A stretch of DNA of 64,000 nt from the NCBI RefSeq assembly GCF_020497125.1, contig NC_059072.1, forward strand, positions 53,788,697 through 53,852,696. The letters are read 5' to 3'. The position numbers were made by a program, and so were the translations under genes. The notes beneath the pieces were generated by a model that did no database searches, was not told the DNA's origin, and saw only the letters and a list, made by a program, of their open reading frames with translations. The first letter of the stretch is position 1. Every line of letters begins with the position of its first letter. Positions 22,901-34,900 of the stretch are shown piece after piece. Origin of the DNA: Mauremys mutica (taxonomy: Eukaryota > Chordata > Testudines > Geoemydidae).

Positions 22901-25900
22901 TAGTCATGATGTCTGCTTGCATCTGTTGTTAATTGTGTCAATGTATGTGCCTTTTATTTTTGCCTATTCGGGAATAGTCTATATACTTCACTAACTATTG
23001 TAAAAGCAGCAAAGAATCCTGTGGCACCTTATAGACTAACAGACGTTTTGGAGCATGAGCTTTTGTGGGTGAATACCCATTTTGTCGGATGCAAGTAGTG
23101 GAAATTTCCAGGGGCAGCTATATATATGCAAGCAAGAAGCAAGCTAGAGATAACGAGGTTAGTTCAATCAGGGAGGATGAGGCCCTGTTCTAGCAGTTGA
23201 GGTGTGAAAACCAAAGGAGGAGAAACTGGTTCTGTAGTTGGCAAGCCATTCACAGTCTTTGTTTAATCGTGAGCTGATGGTGTCAAATTTGCAGATGAAC
23301 TGAAGCTCAGCAGTTTCTCTTTGAAGTCTGGTCCTGAAGTTTTTTTGCTACAGGATGGCCACCTTAAGATCTGCTATTGTGTGGCCAGGGAGGTTGAAAT
23401 GTTCTCCTAAAGGTTTTTGTATATTGTATATTCACTAACTATTGTTACAGACCTCCACGTTTGTTGCATTACATCAGTGGTTGCAGCAAAGAGCATTGTA
23501 TCAGCATATCTGAGGTCAATTAAGCAGTGTCCATCAATGGAAATCCCAGTTCCTTCCACTTCATCAAAACCTTCGAGGGCTTGTCTCATAATAATTCTGC
23601 ATACATGTTGGAAAAACTTGGAACAAAATGCACTCAGTGGAAAACCACTTGCTGACACCCATTGCTGTTCACACCAGAGTCTGTTGTTGATAGTGGAGAC
23701 TTGTGATAGTTCAGTGAGATGCTTTGGATTGCCCATATCTTCCAGTATCCTCCACAGATGATCATGTTGGATTGTATCAAATGCTTTGGAGCAGTCAGTG
23801 AAAAACACAATCAATGGCTGATTATACTCCCTGGATTTTTCAGTGTTATGATAGATATTTACGATTTGATTATATGTGCCTTGTTCTTCTCTGAAACACT
23901 TGTGGTAGTGGTTCTACTTCTGTCATTCACCTGCCGTGATCCTGAATGAAGTAGAGCAAGGGTTGGCAACCTTTCAGAAGTGGTGTGCCGAGTCTTCATT
24001 TATTCACTCTAATTCAAGGTTTTGCGTGCCAGTAATACATTTTAATGTTTTTAGAAGGTCTCTTGCTATAAGTCTAGAATATATAACTAAACTATTGTTG
24101 TATGTGTAGTAAGAGGAGGCCCTAAGATATAAACCTTGGTATCAGAGGCCTGGTATGAGGCCTGAGGCCTGAACTAAAGTAATGGTCAAGACTTTGCTAA
24201 CATAAAGCAAAGTTAAGCTGTAAGCCAGAGGCAGGCCCTGCTCACAGAAGCTGGCAAGGAAAGGGCTGATGCTGCAAGAAGATCAGTACCTTTTAGGTAC
24301 GTAACATTCACATACTTGCACATTCCACACAGATAACAAGGAACAGGCTGGCCCATCCCAATGACAGGGGCAAAAGGGTAATATGATGGATAGAGTTGTT
24401 TTAATCGAACCAACATGTACAAGGTGAGAGGCGGCACCTTAATACGTAGAGGGGTTGTACTGTGCTACGTACAAAGGTTGCACCTCAATACGTCAGGTGT
24501 GATGTGTAACTTGTTTGTATCTGTGTATAAGAATGCATCCTTGGGGCGGTGTCTTTGTCCGGCCGAGGGGGCAGTGGAAATTCCCGCCACTGACTGAGCC
24601 GGGTCCATTGCCAAGAGGCACTTTCTCGTAGTATGCCCTGAATTAAGCTAAAAAACCTACAGGGAACTGCCATTGTGTCCAAGGTCGCAATAAACCTAGT
24701 CGACGTGACTTTGCATCTTACTGGACTTTGTGGTTATTGGGGGGTTCTCATCGGGTCTGCTGGGTCAGCTATCTTCGAAGAGCTGGGGCAGCACACAGAG
24801 GGAACACACGCACGCAGCTGAGTGATATCAACATTGGAAAGAGCAGAGCACCACACCGGTACAACTCTGACAACAGTATGTAAAGTAAATAAGGTTTTTA
24901 AAATGTTTAAGAAGCTTCATTTAAAATTAAATTAAAATGCAGAGCCGCACCTCCCCCCCCCCGGACCGGGGGCCAGGACCCAGGCATTGTGAGTGCCACT
25001 GAAAATCAGCTCATGTGCTGCCTTCGGCACACATGCCATAGGTTGCCTACCCCTGAAGTAGAGCATCACTTTACTCACAGGCAATATCAGGGAGATGGTA
25101 CATTAGTTACTATACTCTTTCTGCCCTTTCCAAGGAAAGGAGATATAACAGATTCCCTTTGTGCAGTCATGCAGCCAATTTCAAGTCATCTATACATCGT
25201 TGCAAATTTTCCCCATGAGATCAAGACCTCTGTCACCAATCACTTTCAGCAATTCTACTGGTACACTATCTACTCTTGATGCTTTCCCTGGCTTCATTTT
25301 CATAATAGCATTTATCACTTTCTCTTGCGGTATGGATGACTTCAGCTCTGTAGTCTCATTTCTGTTACCCTGTATTGTAAGTGAGGTGTACAGATTACAT
25401 AACAATCTCTTCACCTGCATTTGATATCACCGTCAGTAAGAATCCAGCCATCATGATGATTTTTACAGTAGGTGGTGAGGAAAACTTTTTAGTAAGAAAC
25501 GTGACCACTGTGGACATACCTTTTATATTATTTCTCTCTTTATAATTGTCAAGTTCCTCACATTTTGCTCTGATGTATTCCCTCTTGTCTCATCTAATCT
25601 GCCTTTGAATTTGTCTGCTCAAACTTCTTTTATTTTATCCTGCATTCCTCAGTCTCCAAGCCACTTCCTTTCACCCTGCATGGTTTTTTGCCTACTCAAA
25701 CACCTTCATCAACTATGGTGCAGTCTGACACTGACTTTTTGAAATGTGTTTTGGCAGATTCAAGTATGCTAGTTTTCATTTTATTCTTAAATTCATTGGG
25801 GTGGTTCTCCTCTTTCACCTGTGACAAAGACTCAAACCCATTCTGTACAGAAGTCATGTAATTTTTGTTGACTTTGGACAAATCCAGATGCATTGGATGC

Positions 25901-28900
25901 ACCAAAACTCTTATCTTGTTTTTACGTTATTTGATGCTAACAGTATGATGGTCTGACCTGCAGTCTGCACTTGGGAAAGTCTTTGTCCATTGGATACTCA
26001 ATCTCCCAATATTATTTGATAGTCTGTTTGGTTCTTTGTTGTGCAGTCAGCTAATCTCCATGTATATAAATGTTTAGGATGTTGGGTGAACATGGTGTTT
26101 GTAATGACCAGATGATTGGAGCCTTCCTCTCTCATTTTGTAAACAAAGACTATTGTTCCCATTACTTCTTTATGACAGCATATAGCTCCAATTTTTGCTT
26201 TTAAGTTCCCAGTTACAAGGGTGATGTCTTTGCTTGGTGTTTTGAATGAGTGTCTCTTCAGACCATGTGTAGAACTTATGTACTGCGTCATCAGATGTTG
26301 CTGTTGGGTCATAAACCTGTATGATCGACATATTAACTGGCTTAGTTCAAAGGTGAATTGTAATGAGTCAATTGTTGATGGGTTCTATCAAAGCACACAC
26401 TTGGATGTCTTCTTGGATAAGATAAATATAATTCCATATTCTGTTGCTTTCTTGGATCCTGAATAGTATGTGAAATGACCTCTACCATTTATCATCATGA
26501 AATGATCTCTACAATTCCATCATAGCTTTAAGATTCCACATACAGCTATCTTACATCTTTCCAAATCTTCAGTCACAATAGCGATCCTCCGGTCATCTAT
26601 ACTTCACTCTGATGATTAGTTTATGAAAGTTCAGGTCATTCTTTACTTTCGAGCAAATATCAGGCACTGTATTTCCTGAAGCATTTGGAACTGCAATCAG
26701 TACTCTTATATGGTCAGAACCTCTTCCCCAGTGTAATTTATCATGCCTTCTGGCCTGTGTGTGAGGGAGATGTTCCTTACCGTCGAGCACCACACATGGA
26801 TCCATGTTACTGTGGAGATTATGGAAGAGGGGGACACGCATCAGGGCCCCCCAGGGTGCCCTGGGTGATCGCCACTTCCCACCACCCAGCACAGATGTAA
26901 TGAGGTTAAGTGGTGTCCGCATAAAGAAATTAAAACTACTGATTATTCCTCAAGAAAGGTTTTTAATGATTTATGGCTATAAATGTAACACAGACAGAAT
27001 AGGAAAAAAAAAGTTGAAGACCAGCATTGAATAAGGATTAATATAAATGGCAAATTATACTGAAGACAAGTACAAGTAATATTATGCATCAGGTACTTAC
27101 TACTATTTTTAATACTGCAGCATTGATATAACCTGAGATTAAATTATTTAGACACTACCATCCTTAATACTGTAGCGTCAGTACAATTTGAGATTAAATC
27201 AGCTCGAGCAACCCAGACTTCTTTACTCCGTTACCTTATTCTGCATGCAACCGGATTTTTACTTTAAAACCTTACCCTGCCGAGAATACGTTACCCTTTA
27301 GTCTACCGCTCTTTGCACTGGCCAGGTACACATAGTCGGTGCAGTTCAAGTTTCCTTGGTTCAGGGGATATATGTGAGCCTGACAAAGAGTGATCTCTTT
27401 TAGGTCAACACACACAAACCCACCTGAGGCGCTATACATTTTATCTTATCTGCCTGCCGTGTTTTGAAGCAGGTCAACCAATCAGGTTAGGCCAAATCTT
27501 TAATGTGGTTAGCGTTATCGCTTTGACTGTATAATTTATGCTTGCTTATTTTCTTGTAGCCAGTTGTTTTAAATATGGTTCAGCATAATGTGTTATCTGG
27601 TTGCAGTGCGTTTTGACCACAAGTCTTTTCCTTTTGCAAAGCTTGCTTTTTAAAGCTAATTTTACAAGGCTTGCTTTGTGAAGCTTCTGGAAGTTTTAGG
27701 CCTAACACTGACAATACTATTGTTCATTTCAAGCTTGACAATACCTTTGTTCAAATTATACACAGTTACCTTTGTTCTCCCATGTTAGTTCTTGTGAGAG
27801 AAAATAGAAAAGGTGGTTTGCCATTGCCTTACCTGAGGTTTATGGCTGCATTGGTTAAATCGTAATTGAATTCTCCTGCCTTTTAGATGCCATTTCCTCT
27901 ATCGGCTGTTGCACTACACTTCACACATGTTTGTCCATCCAAAGCCATTGGTGCTTCCTGAGACTTTGGCCAGTCGCAGGTGGTACCATCTACTGCCATT
28001 ATGGTAGCAGGCTACGATACAGGCTGACCTGACCAGGCAGTATAGATAATATTAATCTGTGAATGCAGGATTTTTCCCTATTACATATTTTCTGTTCCTC
28101 TGAGAAGTCTAGTTTTTAAATGACTCGAGCAATGGAGCTTTGACTTCTTCCTTTGGGGAGATTATTCTACCAATTAGACATTTCATAATAACTATCTCAG
28201 TTATATCTAGGACTCTCTTTTTGGAGGGGGGAGGGATATTGAGCCTAAATTTTCTTGTATCCAATTTAATCTAATTACTCCTAATTTATACCTTTTTGCC
28301 TCTCCTTAACAATTTTTCTCCCTCACCAGCATTTAAACTCTTCAGATATTACTAAATTCTCTCCCCACTACCTTAATTGTCTACTAGTCAAATTAAAATC
28401 TGTCTCATAATTTTTTTTATAAAGGGAAATTAACACCCTGTCCCTGATACTGTGGCTCTACATATGAGCCCCCAATGGCATTGTTGTGGGTTTTTGGGGA
28501 GGTATGGGAGGGGGAGAGAGGTTCAGTCATAATATCACATTGCCAGTCCATATCTAATCTGTGGTCCTGCTGTTCTTTATATGTATGCATTTTTTGACAT
28601 TGCTGTCCAAATATTCCCCCCACACCCTTTTTTTTAATATCTGTAGTTTTACAATATTTTTCCTGAACTGCACCAATTTGAATCCAATTTTATTTTATAC
28701 CCTGATTCCTAATGTCTATACAGTATATAGATTATGTGTGTCCTCGCCCACATTTGCAGTATTGTCTGGTTTACTGTAGTATAAACTCTGCATCTGACTA
28801 GAGCTCAACTTCACTTCAATACATCAAAGCTTTTCTTTTGTGCTAGCTGCAAAGTGACTCTAGATTGCAGTGCAAGTAACATTTCTTAGTAATGATAAGG

Positions 28901-31900
28901 AACACTCCCTTGGTGTATTTGTGTTAACACAGTAGAACAAAAATTCCATCCTGGCATAGATGATGGCCCTGTCCTTAAAGCCACTGCTGTGATGCACTTG
29001 TCAGCATTGTCTCAAGTCCATTCTGTGGTATTCTGCAAGCATTCTCGTCAAATATCATTAAACCTTTTTTCTCAGCAGTTCAGGGTCAGGCTATTTGGAT
29101 ACACGCTACGTGGCACTATGAATGAATGGCTAACTATAAATCAGTTGCAAATAAATACTGTGTATTACAAAGCACTCTAAGCTTTTAATTTTTCAGAGCT
29201 TTCCTGGAATCTTTAAATCTTTATTTAATATCTTTACTGAACTGATGAGTTTGTTAGACATTCTGTATGTAAAAAGTGAAAAATAAACAGCATGATTTGA
29301 TTTTAGGCTATTACATATAGCCTAGACGTCACATATTAGGTTGCCTTCTCAAATAAAAAAAGAGACTTAACTTGATATTTATATCGTATTTATTTTATGT
29401 AACTTTTTGCAATAATAAATCAAAGTATATTTTATTGTTGCTTTGACAAAACTTTCCGTAATTTTATTGCTGAAAGTAAAAGCTGTCTCTATTAATTATG
29501 TCCCTCCAAACAAATTGCTATAATCTTTGAACAAAAAAAAAGCCTGTGACAAAAATGTCAATTCATACCTTTTAAAGGAAAATATTATAATATGAATTAT
29601 CATGGCTTCTGAAACTTATTATATTAAAATAAGTAATAGCATCATTGTGTCATCCCAAATTACATTTCAAATTTTATTTTATTTTTTTCAGGTGCTATAT
29701 TAGCATTTATGTTGGGGTTGTTCCATATCCCTCTGGATGAATGTGAGGAACTGTATCACAAGTTAGGATCAGATGTGTTTAAGCAGAATGTCATTGTTGG
29801 GACAATGAAAATGGGTTGGAACCATGCATTTTATGACAGTGATATCTGGGAAAAGATGCTCAAGTAAGTTAAAATGGACTTTAAATCGTTTCTGAAAATC
29901 TGTGATCTCATTGCTGCTTTAATTATAAGCAAAAGTTTAAAAACATAGCTCTAAAAGGGCAGGTACATTATACCAGTATCTTTTGAAATAGCTGATTGTT
30001 TTCATTTAGACAAATATCTGAAAGCCTTTAATGCAATCATTCTTCTGTTTCCAGGGAGTAAAATGAGCTGTGATTTACAGCTTTCTGACTTTATGCCCAT
30101 ATACTTTCCAACTTTGCTCATTCTGACTCATTACATGTCTGCTACAAATATTGCTAGACACATGCTGTGCATTTTCTGTACAGGAAAAGTGCTAAAAGTG
30201 AAATAATAGGCTGTGTTAAGCACTCCGCCTCCCATTTTAAATGCTACATTATGAATCTTCCTACCCATTGCCTTTTTCTTTAAAAAGAAAAAAAACCCAC
30301 AAAAATATATTGTGATGAAAAGATGTATCTGTTCTTGTGTAAACTCTGTCTATAAAGTGAGGAGCAGTTGGTTTTCTGTGTGTGTAATAACAGATAACAA
30401 ATTAGGAAATCATTTGTTGAAGAAATGCATTTAATGTTTTTATATATTGATGTAGGGTTGTTTTTTTTATTAAATTGCTTCACATTCATTTTTAAATTAG
30501 TTTTAGTATTCATAATTCATTGTATATTGTGGCTTGCTTTTTTGGAAATAGTAAAGTTAAGAAAAACTAGGTAAACATTATGGAGGAAAATTGTTTAAAT
30601 TTTAAACTTTTGGGCTCTTAAAAATGAGAGATGAATAACATTGATTATCTATCAAACAATAATGACAAGCTTCCATATTTAGATTTGCCAGTACATTTTA
30701 ATCCTGATTTTTCAGTACCCATTCTGTTTTGTTCCTTGCCTCTTTTGAGCAGCTTTTATGTTGGCACCCGAGATTGAGTATTACAATATTTATCTTCAGG
30801 TATTTACTGGTGAAAGCATTGAGTATTTGTTTAGAGGACATTCTAAAGCAGAGATGGACTAGAACTCCCTATTCATTACCAGAAAGGATCACTTTCGCTG
30901 GCTGCTAAGTCCCTCGATGATTATAACATTTCCTTGTAGAAAACTCAGCATTACATCTGTGTTAAGACAGTTGAGTATTTGTGAGTCAAGTTTGTCTCAA
31001 GCAGGTATCTGTAGATGGTAGAGTATATATAAGGTTGGCTGACACATTTGCTTACCTCAAAAAATTGATGCTCTGGACCATATCTGCACTACCAAATAGT
31101 ATCTACTGACCACGAGTTTCCAACTGTACATAAAGTAGAAGCAACTTGCTACCCAAACAGTAGTATAATGGAGAATTTGCCATATCGTGCTATTCTGGGA
31201 AGTCTGATTTCTACACCGTTGCTTTGAAAGCCACACAATATTGAAGGTAGCATCTATTAGTAGAAAATTATACCTGAATTGCTTCACTATCCGGAAGAAG
31301 ATTGGGGACATAGTTTAATCCTTGAAAACAAATGCTGTTTTAACTCCACATTCAATATTTTAAAGAGATGAAAATCTGGAGCAAACATTTTACAATAACT
31401 TCTTTCTTCTCCAGCCTTACCTGAAGTGAAAAATATATGCATCTTCAGAGTTGGCCTTGAAATTGGCATAAGATGCATATTTTGAGTGACAAAGTGTTAA
31501 AGGTCCAGTCTCTCACTAGCTTGTGATTTTTTGTGTGGCTTTAGTGATCCAACTCTTGCATATTTTTCAGGTTTAGACAAGATGGAATCACGTGACTTGA
31601 CCCACCTTGGGTTGGGGTATAGGATCACTGCAAGAGCTGCATGGTGGCACATTCTGCATGGAAAGATATCACTTAAATAAGAGCTTTTAGTGATTGCCCA
31701 TGTGCATTCCACTCTTAGTGTACACGCACAGTTGCCGGAAGTTTTCCCTCGGTGGTACCCATTGGAGTGGCTTGAGCGCCCTGTGCTGCTACATACTGCT
31801 GGCATTGGTGTAAAGAGCCGAGCCAACCTTAAGCCCTCTCAGTTCCTTCTTACCACCTGTGATAGTCATTGGAACTGTTCTTCTTTCATTTGCAAGTTCT

Positions 31901-34900
31901 CTCAGTGGACTGTGTTCTCTTGTATTATAAATAGATAGAGTTATTAAGGTTATTATTATTTAGTTAGATTTTTTTTTTTTTTTTTACCATCTCAAGGTTT
32001 CCATCGTGGTGGTATCTGTTTCCAATGAGAAGGAAAGGCAGGGACATCAGGGCACAAGCCCCCCAAATCAAAAGACTCAAAGAAGTTAGACCTGTTTGAT
32101 AGGAAAGTTCATTCTGCTGGGCGGTTGCAGCTCAGGATTGAAAACCAGTATGCACTTTTGGGCAGATATGACTTTAATTTATGGGACTCCATGCTGAAAT
32201 TCAAAGACATGCTCCCAGAAGATGCTAGGCAGGAGTTCCCCTCGCTAGTGGATGAGGGAAAACTGGTGATGAGGGCCTCACTGCAAGCTGCTCTAGACAT
32301 GGCTGACTTGGGCACCTGGTCCATGGCTTCAACAATGGCTGTGCATAGGAGCTCCTGAGTACAGTCTGTTGGGCTCCCACGGGAGGTCCAACGAGCTATG
32401 CAGGACCTGTCCTTCAAAAGATCCTCGCTCTTTTGGAGCAGACTGATGCTAAGATCCATGTATTAAAGAACTTGAGGGCAACTGTACGCCCCAGTCCTTC
32501 CAGAAAGCACTTCAGGCCTTAGCAACTCCTATGGTATTCTATTCCAGTTGTCCGAAAGGACCTGCAGAGAAAGAAGGAAAGAAGGCCTAGACCACCTCTT
32601 CCTTCGACCTCTGCTTCAATGCATGTCCCACCTACACATCCAAGGGGTTCTAAGCAGGTGTTGGGATGGCATGCTTGAGGATGCCATACCAGTTCCCAGG
32701 ATGCCAGACCCCATTTTTCCTTTGTTTTCCATTTTCTTAATGCTTGGTCCCATATCACCATGGGCTGTTGGGTGTTGAGTGCTATAAAGTGCTCCAGTTT
32801 GTTTCTACTCCTGCCTCCCTGTCCCTCTTTCTCTCACGAAGAACTTCTGGTCCAGGATATTCAATCTCTCCTTCAGGTGGAAGCCATAGAGGAGGTTCCT
32901 GAGAATTTAAGAGGGAAGGGTTTCTACTCCCATTATTTCTAATCCCAAAAGCCCAGGGAGATCGCAGATCTATTTTAGATCTGCATCATCTCAATAGCTA
33001 ACTCAAAAAGATAGAGTTTTGCATGGCATCCATTATTCCCTCTCTGGAGACTGGTACACTAACCTTGGTTTACGAGATGCCTACTTTCACAAAAAGTTCC
33101 TCAGAGTCATAGTGAAGCACTTGCATTACCCGATCACAATGCTTAAGTTGCTTCAGTTTGGCTTACCTGCAGCTCCTCAGGTGTTCACAGAATGTATGAC
33201 CATTGTAGCATCATTCCTCAAGAAACAAGGAGTGCAGATCTACCTTACTTGGACAACTAACTAGTCAAGGGCTAGTCCAAAACTCAGATTATATCCAGTG
33301 ATCATTTTATTTAGTCAGACTTGAAGGCTTTAGGACTACTGATCAATGCAGCCAAGTCTATCGTTTGCTTGGTACAGAGGATAGAGTTTGTAGGGGCTGT
33401 TGGACGCTACCCAGGTTAGAGCTTTTCTGCCAGAGTCCATATTCCAAGCTATTTGATCTCCCATGACCAACCTCAAGACTCATCCAACAACAATAGTCTG
33501 AAACTGAGAGACTTGTAGGGCCCATGGACTTGTATACATATGTAGTACAACATATGAGGCCGCACATCAGACCCCTTCAGACGTGGCTGGACTCAGTGTA
33601 CTCACCAAGTCGTCTGCACTTGGGCACTGGGCTGACGGTGCCTTTGCAGGTTCTAATTTTGCTGAATTGGTGGTTGAATCCTCTCAGCATTCGTGTGGGT
33701 GTTCTCTTCCTCTGCCCTCAGCCATCAATTACTCTGGTTTCAGATATTTTGGCTCCAGGGTGGGGAGCTCACCTGGGACCCCTCCGAACTCAGGATCTTT
33801 GGTCCTCAATGGAATTTGCTCTTCATATCAATGTCAGAGAGCTCAGGGTGATTCATCTTTCCTGTCATGGTTTCCTACCTCTCATTGCAGGGAGAAACCT
33901 GTTTGTCTTTATAGATAACATGGCAACAATGTTTTACTCAACAGGAAGGGAGGAGCTCAATCCTCCCTTTTGTGTCAGAAAGAAATTCACCTGTAGGAAT
34001 TTTGTGTAGCCCATTCAATCAACCTCGAGGCCTCATACCTTCCGGGGGCGCAGAACCGGGGTGGATAAAAATCAATTATTTTTTTTAAAAAAATAAAAAA
34101 ATCAGATTTTTTTTAATTTAAATTGGATTATTTTGATAAAATACTTTTTGAGGAAAAAATCTATCCAAAGATAGTTTTAATTAAGATACATTATAGCTCG
34201 AAGATATCTCATCATGGAATAAGGATTATACATTCTAATTCTATAGTATGAGACAATATATTCATGTAATATTTAAGAAAAGTTTTGTAAATAAGTTCCA
34301 ACAGTTCATGGATTAGGGACCCAATCTTATGGGATTCCAGGGGCTTCTGTATAGATTATTTAGGTTAATCTTTCTATCTATCCAATGGAACTCAATGCTC
34401 AGTCTAGAAGATACCATCAGAGATGCTTAGTTTTGCAGTTCTCAAACTGTGGTTTTGTGTCTCCGGAGATAACTTGCTTGTTAACAGCAAAAAAATTTTA
34501 AAATAAATATATAGAGGTGATAAATAACGGACCTCAACCCTATTGTCCCTCTGCAAATTTGTGTACACAGAGTCAATCCCTTACCTCTCTCTAAAAGGGC
34601 AAAGTTTCAAAAAGTCGAATGAATAGAAGATTGTTGGGGTCAGAATAGATCTGTACAAGGAGAAGTCTGGAGATGAATGTGAGAAGGGAGGGACAGGCAG
34701 TAGAAACAAAAGTGAAACTGTTTGAGCAGCATGTTCCAGAAGTCTTGAGGTCTTTCTGAGTGTGGCCTTCATTGATTTGAGATCTACCATACCATCTCTC
34801 ACTAGAAGGTAAAACATATAATGGCAGCAGGCTGTAAAAGAGACCCAGTTTGGGAATATTTTAATGAAGTTCCTCTACCTGTGGGTAAGACAGGCATGCA

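Larger units (their letters stand above)
22311..26700 (-). mobile_element. RTE-like LINE, decayed, with nested insertions
   Basis: Read on the - strand, endonuclease coding starts near 26640 ([16 protein letters not shown], then [12 protein letters not shown]). Endonuclease motifs [15 protein letters not shown] and KNQTDY follow near 26130-26010. A segment before the reverse transcriptase ([18 protein letters not shown]) lies near 25300. The reverse transcriptase proper spans 23814-23407 ([30 protein letters not shown]). A C-terminal region with AFKMWLW and a YFGHI-like stretch lies at 22660-22400. The layout resembles BovB/RTE-type LINEs. Stops and shifts are frequent. Insertions inside: 22665-22754, 23002-23430 and 23957-25055. 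Confidence 0.75.

Noticed and set aside
26774..28050. Third LTR insertion starting TGTTCC
   Set aside because: No matching CA end with a flanking duplication could be found.
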